Source: Arthrobacter globiformis (GTDB lineage: Bacteria > Actinomycetota > Actinomycetes > Actinomycetales > Micrococcaceae). From it: a stretch of 64,000 bases of DNA. Location of the stretch: NCBI RefSeq assembly GCF_030818015.1, contig NZ_JAUSZX010000001.1:4278001-4342000 (forward strand), in the 5' to 3' direction. The stretch's first letter is position 1; each line of letters starts with the position of its first letter. A model generated the notes under the pieces. It was not told the DNA's origin, ran no database searches, and saw only the letters and a list, made by a program, of their open reading frames with translations. This document shows, piece by piece, positions 50,416 to 58,585 of the stretch. A program made the position numbers and the translations under genes.

Positions 50416-52767
50416 ATGGCGACTCGTAAGAACCCCATATTCGACACGGCCACCACCCTCGGAAAGATTTTTGGCTTCCTTGGCGTGAGCGCTATTTGTG
50501 GCGTCCTCGTGGCCGGCCTGCTGGTTCCTGCAGCCGCCGTTTCGGGGAGCACAGCCAGCGGCTCGATCGAATTCTTTGACACCCTGCCCGCTGAACTCCA
50601 AGTGGACCCGCCCAGCCAGTCCACCAAGGTCCTGGCCGCGGACGGGAGCGTGATCGCCAACCTGTACGCGGAAAACCGCACCCGCGTTCCGCTAGACCAG
50701 ATCTCCCCGTTCATGAAGGACGCGGTGATCTCCATTGAGGACAGCCGGTTCTACGAGCACGGCGGCGTGGACACCACCGGCATCCTCCGCGCCCTGGTCG
50801 CCACGGCGCGCGGCAACAAGCAGGGTGCCTCCACCATCACGCAGCAGTACGTCAACAACGTCCTCAACGCCAACCTTGAGGCAGAGGGCAACACCGATGA
50901 GATCAAGCTCAACGGTGTGAACAAGGGCGTCGGCGACAAGCTCCGCGAAATGAAGCTCGCGATCGCCTTGGAGAAGAAATTCACCAAGGAACAGATCCTT
51001 GAGGGCTACCTGAACATCGTCTTCTTCAACCGTGACGCGTACGGTATTGAGGCCGCCTCCAAGTTTTTCTTCAGCACCACCGCGAAGAACCTGACGCTCC
51101 CGCAGGCCGCGCTGCTTGCCGGCCTCGTGAACAGCCCGTCAGCGTTCGACCCGATCACCAACCCGGACAACGCGAAGAAGCGCAGGGACCTGGTTCTGAG
51201 CGCGATGCTCACCCACGGCAAGATCACCAAGGCCCAGTACACCGCCGCAGTGGCAACCCCTGTGACGCCGAAGGTGACCCCGGCACGGCAGGGCTGCGCC
51301 TACTCGCCCACCGCCCCGTACTTCTGTGACTACGTCCTGCACCTCCTGCTGAACAACCCGGCATACGGAGCAGATGCCACTGAACGCGAGAAGAAGGTGT
51401 TCCGTGGCGGCCTGACCATCAAGACCACCCTGGACCCTAAGGCGCAGAAGGTTGCGCAGGACCAGGTGAACGCCGCTGCGGGCTCGAATCCGGACAAGTG
51501 GGGCGCCGCCCTGGTTTCTGTTGAACCGGGCACCGGCAAGATCACCAACATGGCCCAGAACACCTCTTGGTTTGCGGGCAAGGGCAAATTCGACTCCCAG
51601 ATCAACTTCAGCGTTGACCAGTACGACGACCAGGGCAATGACCTGAACGGCCTCGGCGGTGCGCAGCCCGGATCCACCATGAAGCCGTTCACCTTCGCCG
51701 AATGGCTCAATGAAGGCAAGTCGATGAACACCATCGTCAACGCCGCCCAGCGCGTCTATCCGCAGAACTTCCCGTGGCAGAACACCTGCCCCACCCCCAC
51801 CGTGGGCTGGTACGACAGCACGAACGGCACCGAGGACCTCCAGAACGCCGAACCGGGTTACTACCGGCCCATGACCGTGCTGGACGGCCTGAAGAACTCC
51901 ATCAACACCGCCACGTTCGCCTCCGCTGCCCAGCTTGACCTGTGCGGCATCCAGAAGGTCGTGGACGCGGTCGGACTGCATGAAGGACTGCCGGCCCGCG
52001 ACAAGGACACCAACGCGGTGGTGGACCCGAACCCGAAGATCACCATGACCACCATCGGCAACCTGCTCGGCTCCAGGCAGACCGCGCCGCTGACCATGGC
52101 CACGGCATTCGCCACCTTCGCGAATGACGGTAAGTACTGCGCCCCGATCGCCATCACCTCGGTGACCGACCAGACCGGAGCCCAGCTGCCGGCGCAGTCC
52201 CCTGCCTGCCGGGACGCCCTCAAACCCGAGGTGGCACGCGGCGTGAACTACGCCCTGCAGAAGGTGCTCAACGAGGGATCCGGTTCGCTCATCCAGCCCA
52301 GGATCTCCACCGAGACCAACTTCCCGATCGCGGCCAAGACTGGTACCTCCAACAACAACGGCTCCACCTGGGTCGTCGGCCACACCATGGGCCTGGCGAC
52401 TGCGGCCTGGTTCGGTGACCCGCTCGGCAACCAGCAACGGGCCGGGCAGAACGTGACAGTCAACGGCAAGTTCTACACCGGCATTGACGGCTACATGATC
52501 GCCGGTCCGATGTTCTCCAACTTCATGTCCCAGATCGCGCCCGGCTACGGCACGGAACCCTTCCCGGAACCGCCGTCCAATCTGCTCTACGGCACGCCGC
52601 AGTACCAGCCCCCCGTCCCGAACAACCCCCCCTCGCAGGACGGAGGCACCGGCGGAAACACCGGCGGTGACACGGGTGGCAATACCGGCAATACCGGTGG
52701 AAACACCGGGGACAACAACAACGGAAACGGAAACGGAAACGGCAACAGCACCAAGGGGAACGGCTGA
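50416..52767 (+). CDS. Class A penicillin-binding protein (glycosyltransferase-transpeptidase)
   Basis: A 783-residue cell-wall synthase. One membrane helix (about 18-40); GT51 domain with ISIEDSRFYEHGGVD (catalytic Glu108), GASTITQQYVNN and FFNRDAYGIEAA. The transpeptidase domain has SxxK as GSTMKP (about 418-423), SxN as SIN (about 496) and KTGTS (about 640). The tail is a Gly/Asn/Thr-rich repeat (GNTGGNTGD type), with no PASTA domain. It builds and cross-links peptidoglycan on the outer membrane face. Confidence 0.96.
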   Translation: MATRKNPIFDTATTLGKIFGFLGVSAICGVLVAGLLVPAAAVSGSTASGSIEFFDTLPAELQVDPPSQSTKVLAADGSVIANLYAENRTRVPLDQISPFMKDAVISIEDSRFYEHGGVDTTGILRALVATARGNKQGASTITQQYVNNVLNANLEAEGNTDEIKLNGVNKGVGDKLREMKLAIALEKKFTKEQILEGYLNIVFFNRDAYGIEAASKFFFSTTAKNLTLPQAALLAGLVNSPSAFDPITNPDNAKKRRDLVLSAMLTHGKITKAQYTAAVATPVTPKVTPARQGCAYSPTAPYFCDYVLHLLLNNPAYGADATEREKKVFRGGLTIKTTLDPKAQKVAQDQVNAAAGSNPDKWGAALVSVEPGTGKITNMAQNTSWFAGKGKFDSQINFSVDQYDDQGNDLNGLGGAQPGSTMKPFTFAEWLNEGKSMNTIVNAAQRVYPQNFPWQNTCPTPTVGWYDSTNGTEDLQNAEPGYYRPMTVLDGLKNSINTATFASAAQLDLCGIQKVVDAVGLHEGLPARDKDTNAVVDPNPKITMTTIGNLLGSRQTAPLTMATAFATFANDGKYCAPIAITSVTDQTGAQLPAQSPACRDALKPEVARGVNYALQKVLNEGSGSLIQPRISTETNFPIAAKTGTSNNNGSTWVVGHTMGLATAAWFGDPLGNQQRAGQNVTVNGKFYTGIDGYMIAGPMFSNFMSQIAPGYGTEPFPEPPSNLLYGTPQYQPPVPNNPPSQDGGTGGNTGGDTGGNTGNTGGNTGDNNNGNGNGNGNSTKGNG

Positions 52768-52769
52768 CC

Positions 52770-53717
52770 GTGACTGACCTTTCACGCGTGGCAAGCCGCG
52801 TCCGTAGCATCGGGCGCGGCTTTGCCGTCACCGCCGGTGCCGGAACCGCGGCCGCCTTGGCCGCCACAGCCTACGGACTGTGGGAAAAGAACCAGTTCGT
52901 CCTCCGCGAGGAGACCGTTCCGATCCTTCCTGCGGGCAGGGCACCGTTCCGGATCCTGCACCTGAGCGACATCCACTTCGTTCCGGGCCAGAAGGCCAAG
53001 GCGGAGTGGCTGCATTCGCTGGCGGCGCTCAGGCCGGACCTGGTGGTGAACACGGGTGACAACCTCAGCCACCCCAAGGCCGTGGACCCGCTGCTCCACG
53101 CGCTGGCACCGCTCATGGAGTTCCCGGGCGTGTTTGTTCCGGGCTCCAATGACTACTACGCGCCCAAACTGAAGAACCCCGCCGCCTACCTGATGGGGCC
53201 TTCCAAGGCCACCCCTGACCGGGAGGAACTTGACTGGCCGCGACTGCGCGCCGGCTTTGGCATGGGCGGCTGGATTGATCTGACCAACCGGAACCAGTCC
53301 GTGGTCCTGAATGGCATGCGGTTCGATTTCTCGGGCGTGGATGATCCGCACCTCAACCGCGAACGGTATGCCGGCTGGCCGCGCGGCACCAGGGGCCAGA
53401 ACGCCAAGGATCACCTGCGCGTCGCCGTCATCCACGCCCCCTACCAGCGGGTCCTGGACCATTTCACCGAGGACGGCGCGGACCTGCTCCTGGCCGGCCA
53501 CACGCACGGCGGCCAGCTGTGCATCCCGGGGTACGGCGCCGTCGTCGCCAATTGCGACATCCCCACCTGGCGGGCCAAGGGCCTCAACGACTGGACCAGC
53601 AACGGAAGTACGACGCCGGTCAACGTCTCGGGCGGGATCGGCACCTCGCGCTTTGCGCCGGTCCGCATCGCCTGCAGGCCCGAGGCCGTCCTGCTGACGC
53701 TCACCCCGCGCGCCTGA
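52770..53717 (+). CDS. Calcineurin-like metallophosphoesterase, membrane anchored
   Basis: A 315-residue protein with a hydrophobic N-terminal segment (about 18-38) and phosphoesterase motifs LSDIHF (D-x-H), NTGDN, PGSND (variant of GNHD), VIHAP and LLAGHTHGGQ. It resembles YkuE/YaeI-type phosphodiesterases acting outside on lipid or wall substrates. GTG 52770 is 2 bases after the PBP stop, so it is co-translated with the PBP and probably serves wall metabolism. Confidence 0.92.
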   Translation: MTDLSRVASRVRSIGRGFAVTAGAGTAAALAATAYGLWEKNQFVLREETVPILPAGRAPFRILHLSDIHFVPGQKAKAEWLHSLAALRPDLVVNTGDNLSHPKAVDPLLHALAPLMEFPGVFVPGSNDYYAPKLKNPAAYLMGPSKATPDREELDWPRLRAGFGMGGWIDLTNRNQSVVLNGMRFDFSGVDDPHLNRERYAGWPRGTRGQNAKDHLRVAVIHAPYQRVLDHFTEDGADLLLAGHTHGGQLCIPGYGAVVANCDIPTWRAKGLNDWTSNGSTTPVNVSGGIGTSRFAPVRIACRPEAVLLTLTPRA

Positions 53718-53756
53718 CTGCCCGCCCGCTGCCTTCCGGAGAGCTGTTGGTCCTCC

Positions 53757-53770
53757 GGTGACAAGTCACC
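53757..53770. promoter_or_regulatory. Palindrome before the ABC exporter operon
   Basis: GGTGAC-AA-GTCACC is a perfect 6-bp inverted repeat about 100 bases before the exporter start, just upstream of TGTGAA-17-TAGGGT (53771-53799), a weak promoter candidate. Confidence 0.3.
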
Positions 53771-53826
53771 TGTGAAGGGTGCCACCCATGGCATAGGGTA
53801 GTTGCTACGGGAAACTACATCGCACC

Positions 53827-53854
53827 TGATTTCACACAGTTGATTTCACACAGT
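53827..53854. repeat. Tandem 14-bp repeat before the ABC exporter operon
   Basis: TGATTTCACACAGT occurs twice without a gap (53827-53840, 53841-53854), followed by a degenerate start of a third unit. It lies 19 bases before the exporter ATG, in the 5' leader, and could bind a regulator or be slippage. Confidence 0.75.
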
Positions 53855-53872
53855 TGAGTTCAAGAAGCGGGC

Positions 53873-55690
53873 ATGGCCAAGCAGATTTCATTTTTTCGAT
53901 CCGTCAGCCGTCTCTATCCGCATGTGAAGCCGGTCCTGCCGCGGCTCATTATGGGCCTGCTGTCCGCACTCCTGGCCAGTGTGGTTGCCCTGACCATCCC
54001 GCAGGTACTGCGCGTGCTCATCAACGATTCCCTCCGGCCCGGGGCCACAGCCGGAGCCGTGTGGGGCTCGGCCGGCCTTATCCTGGCCCTGGGCGTCGCC
54101 GAAGCCGTACTGGTTGCCCTGCGCCGCACCTTCGTGATCAACCCGGCAACCACGGTGGAGACCCGGATGAGGGTCTCGCTTTACGGCCACCTGCAGGACC
54201 TCCCCGTCGCCTTCCATGACCGCTGGGGCTCGGGCCAGCTGCTCTCCCGCGCCATGACGGACCTCAACTTCATCCGGCGCTGGATGGCATTCGGGGCCAT
54301 CATGCTCGTGGTGACCACCCTGACCGTGGTGATCGGCGTCGTCGTCATGTTCACCATGAGCTGGCAGCTGGCCCTGATCTTCCTGGCCGCCGCAGGACCC
54401 GTGATGGTCTACGGCTTCCGTTTCCGTACCCGTTTCAGCAAGGTCGCCCGGCGGAGCCAGGACCAGGCCGGCGACCTCGCCACGACGGTCGAAGAATCCG
54501 TCCACGGCATCCGCGTGCTCAAGGCCTTCGGCCGCAGCCGCGAAGCGCTGGAAACCTTCAACGGCCAGGCCGAGGAACTGCGCCAAACGGAGATCGCGAA
54601 GGCCCGGCACCAGGCCGTCTTCAGCATGGTGGTGACGCTCCTGCCCGAGCTGGCGTTGGGCGCTGGCCTGGTAACGGGCATTCTGCTCGCAGCCAGCGGC
54701 CAGCTCAGCATCGGCTCCCTCGTGGCCTTTTTCGCCACCGCCGCCGTTATCGCGGCGCCCGTGGAGTTCTCGGGCATGCTGCTGGCCATGGCGCTGACGG
54801 CGAAAACGGCGCTGGACCGGCATTTCGAGGTCATGGATTCCCAAAACACCATCACCAGCGCGGCCGAACCCCGCCGCCCGGCCGACGTCAAGGGCGCGCT
54901 GAGCTTCAACAACGTGACCTTTGCCTTCGACGACGCCCCGGACAAACCGGTCCTGAAGGACGTCCGGCTGGACATCTGTCCGGGCGAGACCATGGCTCTG
55001 GTGGGCATCACCGGCAGCGGCAAGAGTGCCCTGCTGCAGCTTGTACCCCGGCTCTTCGATGTCACTTCGGGTTCCATCACGCTCGACGGTTTGGACCTGC
55101 GGGAGTTCAGCGTAGAGGAGCTCCGCACCCTCGTGGCTGTGGCCTTCGAGGACACCACCCTGTTCTCCAGCTCGGTGCGCGACAATGTGCTGCTGGGCGT
55201 CCAGGCAGAGGACACCGTCACCCGGGAGGAAATCCTCACGGAGGCCTTGGACACGGCGCAGGCGCACTTCGCCTATTCGCTGCCCGAGGGGCTGGACACC
55301 CTCATCGGCGAGGAGGGCCTCAGCCTGTCCGGCGGCCAGCGCCAGCGCCTCGCCCTGGCTCGGGCCATTGCAGCCCGGCCCTCTGTGCTGGTCCTTGACG
55401 ATCCCCTCTCCGCACTGGACGTGAACACCGAGGAGCTCGTAGAAAACCGGCTGCGGGAGGTGCTGGCCGGCACCACCACGCTCATCGTCGCCCACCGGCC
55501 GTCCACGGTGGCGCTGGCCGACAGGGTGGCGCTGCTGGAGGACGGCCGCATCGCCGCCGTCGGAACCCATACCGAACTGCTGGCCGGGAACAGCCACTAC
55601 CGTTACGTGATCGCGAGCCTGGAGACGGAGCCCCGTGACCTGGACTCCGAACTGTCGGCCCTCGACGACGCGGAGGAGGTCAGCCGATGA
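53873..55690 (+). CDS. ABC exporter half-transporter A (degenerate-site NBD)
   Basis: A 605-residue type IV exporter: six helices in about 1-320, then an NBD. Walker [11 protein letters not shown] (about 377-386), signature [10 protein letters not shown] and Walker [13 protein letters not shown] where Asp stands in place of the catalytic Glu; H-loop IVAHRPST. The canonical signature with a weak Walker B Glu matches one half of heterodimeric exporters such as TM287/288 and BmrCD. ATG 53873. The partner follows with an ATGA overlap. Likely multidrug or lipid-related substrate. Confidence 0.94.
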   Translation: MAKQISFFRSVSRLYPHVKPVLPRLIMGLLSALLASVVALTIPQVLRVLINDSLRPGATAGAVWGSAGLILALGVAEAVLVALRRTFVINPATTVETRMRVSLYGHLQDLPVAFHDRWGSGQLLSRAMTDLNFIRRWMAFGAIMLVVTTLTVVIGVVVMFTMSWQLALIFLAAAGPVMVYGFRFRTRFSKVARRSQDQAGDLATTVEESVHGIRVLKAFGRSREALETFNGQAEELRQTEIAKARHQAVFSMVVTLLPELALGAGLVTGILLAASGQLSIGSLVAFFATAAVIAAPVEFSGMLLAMALTAKTALDRHFEVMDSQNTITSAAEPRRPADVKGALSFNNVTFAFDDAPDKPVLKDVRLDICPGETMALVGITGSGKSALLQLVPRLFDVTSGSITLDGLDLREFSVEELRTLVAVAFEDTTLFSSSVRDNVLLGVQAEDTVTREEILTEALDTAQAHFAYSLPEGLDTLIGEEGLSLSGGQRQRLALARAIAARPSVLVLDDPLSALDVNTEELVENRLREVLAGTTTLIVAHRPSTVALADRVALLEDGRIAAVGTHTELLAGNSHYRYVIASLETEPRDLDSELSALDDAEEVSR

Positions 55691-57561
55691 GCGCCACATC
55701 CTTCGGGACTGCCAACGAGGACAACGCCCACCTAAGCAAGAGCGACAGCAAGGCAGTACGACGCCGGTCCCTCGCCTTGCTGGGGTCGCTGATCCGTCCC
55801 GTGCGGCTGCGGTTCTGGCTCACTATTGCAACAGTGGTCCTGTCGCAGGCGGCCCGGGTGGCCGGCCCGGCGCTCATCGCGTTCGGCATCGACCACGCGC
55901 TGCCCGCCCTCCGAGCAGGCAACAGCCTCCCCCTGGTGCTGGCCGGCGTCGCCTATCTCGTCACAGCACTGGCGGCGGCCGGGCTGACGGCCCTGTACGT
56001 GACCTCGACGGCAAAACTCAGCCAGGCCATGCTGCTGGACCTGCGGCTGCGGGTGTTCCGCCATACCCAGCGGCTCAGCCTGGAGTTCCACGAGAAGTAC
56101 ACCTCGGGACGGATCATTGCCCGGCAGACCTCGGACCTCGAGGCACTGCGCGAACTGTTGGACTCGGGCGTCAGCTCGCTCGCCTCGGGTGCGCTGTTCA
56201 TGGTGTTCACCGCCGTCACCGTCTTCGCCCTCGACTGGCGCAGCGGGCTGGTGGTGCTGGCGGCGGCCGTCCCCATGTTCTTCCTGGCCCGCTGGTACCA
56301 GAAGCATTCGCAGATCGCGTTCCGCCAGTCCCGGGTGGTCTCGGCCCGGCTCATCGTGCATTTCATCGAGACCATGACCGGCATCCGAGCGGTCAAGGCC
56401 TTCCGCAAGGAGCGCGAAAACGCCGCACGCTACGGCGAACTCGCGGAGGACTACCGCCAGGCGACAGTCCGCTCCATCAACCTGAACGGCATCTTCCAGC
56501 CCGGCCTGGTGCTGATCGGCAACGTCTGTGTGGCCGCCGTGCTGCTGTTCGGCGGCTTCCGGGTACTGACCGGTGACCTGGCCGTGGGCGTGCTGCTGGC
56601 ACTGATGCTCTCCACGAAGCGCTTCTTCCAGCCCGTGGACCAGATGGCCATGTTCTACAACTCGTTCCAAAGCGCGCAGGCCGCGCTGGAGAAGGTCTCC
56701 GGCCTGCTCGAGGAGGTGCCCACGGTGCGCCCGCCGCGGAACGCTGTGGAACTCCGTGACGCCCGCGGCGCCGTCGAATTCCGGGACGTCGAGTTCCGCT
56801 ACGGCAGCGGGCCGCTCATCATCCCCGCGCTGAACCTCAGCATTCCCGCAGGCCAGACCGTGGCGCTGGTGGGCCAGACCGGAGCGGGCAAGTCCACGCT
56901 GGCCAAGCTGATTGCCCGCTTCTATGACGTGTCCGCCGGTTCGGTGATGCTCGACGGCGTGGACGTCAGGCAGCTGGCCACCGCGGACCTGCGGCGGAAC
57001 ATCGTGATGGTCACCCAGGAGGCGTTCCTGTTCAGCGGCTCGGTGGCGGACAACATCGCCCTGGGCCGGCCGGGCGCACCGCGGGAAGAGATCGAGGCGG
57101 CTGCGAAGGCCGTGGGCGCGCACGAGTTCATCATGGAGCTCCCCGAGGGGTACGACACCGACGTCAACAAGCGCGGCGGCCGCGTCTCCGCCGGGCAGCG
57201 CCAGCTGATCAGCTTCGCGCGGGCGTTCCTTGCCCGGCCGGCGGTGCTGATCCTGGACGAGGCCACGTCCTCCCTCGACATCCCCTCCGAGCGGCTCGTG
57301 CAGAGCGGGCTCGCGGGGCTGCTGCGCGGAATGGACGGCACGGGACCGGCAGGTGAGAGCCCGTCCGCCGACGGGACGTCCCGCGGAACCGCCCGCACGG
57401 CGCTGATCATCGCGCACCGGCTGTCCACGGTGGAAACTGCGGACAGGGTACTCGTGGTCCACGACGGACAGGTGGTGGAGGATGGCACGCCCGGCGAGCT
57501 GATCAGTGGCAACGGCCGTTTCGCCCGGCTGCACAGCGCCTGGAAGGACTCGCTGGTCTGA
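55687..57561 (+). CDS. ABC exporter half-transporter B (consensus Walker B)
   Basis: A 624-residue exporter half: six helices (about 35-320), Walker [11 protein letters not shown] (about 394-403), Walker [13 protein letters not shown] with catalytic Glu, and H-loop IIAHRLST. Its signature reads RVSAGQRQ rather than LSGGQ. Combined with partner A, one ATP site is canonical (B Walker motifs with A signature) and the other degenerate. A 20-residue insert ([13 protein letters not shown]) lies before the H-loop. ATG 55687 overlaps the previous stop. Confidence 0.94.
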   Translation: MSATSFGTANEDNAHLSKSDSKAVRRRSLALLGSLIRPVRLRFWLTIATVVLSQAARVAGPALIAFGIDHALPALRAGNSLPLVLAGVAYLVTALAAAGLTALYVTSTAKLSQAMLLDLRLRVFRHTQRLSLEFHEKYTSGRIIARQTSDLEALRELLDSGVSSLASGALFMVFTAVTVFALDWRSGLVVLAAAVPMFFLARWYQKHSQIAFRQSRVVSARLIVHFIETMTGIRAVKAFRKERENAARYGELAEDYRQATVRSINLNGIFQPGLVLIGNVCVAAVLLFGGFRVLTGDLAVGVLLALMLSTKRFFQPVDQMAMFYNSFQSAQAALEKVSGLLEEVPTVRPPRNAVELRDARGAVEFRDVEFRYGSGPLIIPALNLSIPAGQTVALVGQTGAGKSTLAKLIARFYDVSAGSVMLDGVDVRQLATADLRRNIVMVTQEAFLFSGSVADNIALGRPGAPREEIEAAAKAVGAHEFIMELPEGYDTDVNKRGGRVSAGQRQLISFARAFLARPAVLILDEATSSLDIPSERLVQSGLAGLLRGMDGTGPAGESPSADGTSRGTARTALIIAHRLSTVETADRVLVVHDGQVVEDGTPGELISGNGRFARLHSAWKDSLV

Positions 57562-57643
57562 GCCGGGGCGCCTTCCGGGCCTCGATTTCGCATGTTGCCC
57601 GGGTATCGGATATTCTTGTTTAGTTGCTTTCGCAGCAACGGAT

Positions 57644-57720
<77 letters not shown>

Positions 57721-57726
57721 AAAGGA

Positions 57727-57761
57727 AGAGGGTCTCCCCCAAGGGAGGCCCTCTTTCTGTT
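57727..57761 (+). terminator. Rho-independent terminator after tRNA-Pro
   Basis: AGAGGGTCTCCC (57727-57738) pairs with GGGAGGCCCTCT (57743-57754) with one G-U pair, followed by TTCTGTTT. Confidence 0.85.
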
Positions 57762-57764
57762 TCT

Positions 57765-58118
57765 TCAGGTACCGCCCAGGCTCTGGTGGTTAATGTTCTG
57801 GGTCGCTTGCCCGTCGCCCAGCAGCGGGACCCTGGGCCGGCGCGATCCGTCGTCCGGCAGGTAGTCGCCCCGGCTCCCATAGCTTTGGACCTGGTTCAGG
57901 TAGCGGTGACGCAGACGGAGTCCGACGGCGAAAAGCACCACTGACTCCAGCAGCGCTGCAATGCCGATCATCCCCCAGACGAAAGTCCCGCCGTCGGCCG
58001 TCCCCCTGAACACCTCAACTGTTGCGGCACCGGCAGCGGCTGCCACGATCAGTGACGTGCCGGCGATGGTCCAGAGGAAAAAGGCCCGCTGCAGGCCGTC
58101 GGAAACTCTCCGTGTCAT
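57765..58118 (-). CDS. Hypothetical small membrane protein
   Basis: A 117-residue protein with two hydrophobic helices (about 12-35, AFFLWTIAGTSLIVAAAAGAATV, and 45-68, FVWGMIGIAALLESVVLFAVG), a basic loop (LRLRHRYLNQ) and a polar C-terminal tail. No family recognised. ATG 58118 has AAGGAG/GGGGA upstream. It is on the same strand as the repeat-peptide gene but separated from it by a strong terminator. Confidence 0.7.
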   Translation of the reverse strand: MTRRVSDGLQRAFFLWTIAGTSLIVAAAAGAATVEVFRGTADGGTFVWGMIGIAALLESVVLFAVGLRLRHRYLNQVQSYGSRGDYLPDDGSRRPRVPLLGDGQATQNINHQSLGGT

Positions 58119-58157
58119 GGTCCCCACTCCTTGGTTACGGCTGCTGTTTCTGGGAAG

Positions 58158-58203
58158 AAAAACGGCCCCGGAACATGATGTGCGCATGTTCCGGGGCCGT
58201 TTT
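58158..58203. terminator. 19-bp stem terminator of the repeat-peptide gene
   Basis: AAAACGGCCCCGGAACATG (58159-58177) is perfectly complementary to 58185-58203, with a 7-base loop. On the minus strand it ends in TTTTT, 15 bases after the peptide stop codon. Confidence 0.9.
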
Positions 58204-58218
58204 CCTCATGGAAGCTGT

Positions 58219-58452
58219 TTACATGGGATCAGGCCAGTTGCCAATGGTGGTCTTTGACACCATGGGATCGGGCCAATTGCCGATAGTGGTCTTGTTCACG
58301 TCCTTGACGCGCATCGGATCCGGCCAGTTGCCAATGGCAACCGAGGTGCCCGCGTTGTCTGCGATCGAGCCTGCAGACAGGACGGCGGGAGCCGCAGCAG
58401 AAAATGCGAGGGCCCCCGCCAAAACGGCGGCGGCTGCTATCTTCTTCAACAT
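58219..58452 (-). CDS. Secreted precursor with three IGNWPDPM repeats (candidate signalling peptide)
   Basis: A 77-residue precursor, not known from any family I recognise. N-terminus MLKKIAAAAVLAGALAFSAAA is a Sec signal peptide (cleavage likely near residue 21-27). The rest holds IGNWPDPM at 40-47, 57-64 and 70-77; the last two are preceded by KTT, and the third ends at the stop codon. Spacers are short and basic. ATG 58452 has GAGGA 9 bases upstream. It is transcribed divergently from an HTH-TPR regulator, a layout of peptide pheromone and receptor. Alternatives: bacteriocin-like or surface-binding peptide. Confidence 0.85.
   Translation of the reverse strand: MLKKIAAAAVLAGALAFSAAAPAVLSAGSIADNAGTSVAIGNWPDPMRVKDVNKTTIGNWPDPMVSKTTIGNWPDPM
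58222..58335 (-). repeat. Three 24-bp coding repeats of the peptide gene
   Basis: Units at 58312-58335, 58261-58284 and 58222-58245 each encode IGNWPDPM. Four of the eight codons vary among the copies (Ile ATT/ATC, Asn AAC/AAT, first Pro CCG/CCC/CCT, second Pro CCG/CCC), and none changes the amino acid. Confidence 0.95.
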
Positions 58453-58505
58453 GTGAGAGTTCCTCAATACGAGTCGGATTCGTTACCAAGTCAGCACAGT
58501 CCTTG

Positions 58506-58557
58506 TTGACATACATTGTAAAATGTTTTCCACAGAGGGTGTCAAGCATTCTGTACA
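58506..58557. promoter_or_regulatory. Divergent control region between peptide and HTH-TPR regulator genes
   Basis: On the minus strand TTGACA (58545-58540) and TACAAT (58520-58515) form a strong promoter for the peptide gene with a 19-base spacer. TACATTGTA (58512-58520) is a perfect palindrome over that -10, and ACATT-GTAA-AATGT (58513-58526) is a second inverted repeat over it. A plus-strand TTGACA (58506-58511) could be the -35 for the regulator, but no good -10 follows. TGTACA occurs again at 58552-58557. Confidence 0.55.
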
Positions 58558-58585
58558 AAGGCTGTCCGGAATAGGAGGAACCCCA

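Noticed and set aside
51139..52794. A 551-codon minus-strand frame opposite the PBP gene
   Set aside because: Same reason: codon-bias shadow of a gene with intact glycosyltransferase and transpeptidase motifs.
58523..58585. ATG 58523 as start of the HTH-TPR regulator
   Set aside because: It lies in the divergent promoter palindrome, has no ribosome-binding site, and the extra 21 residues are unlike an XRE N-terminus; GTG 58586 has GGAGG 7 bases upstream.
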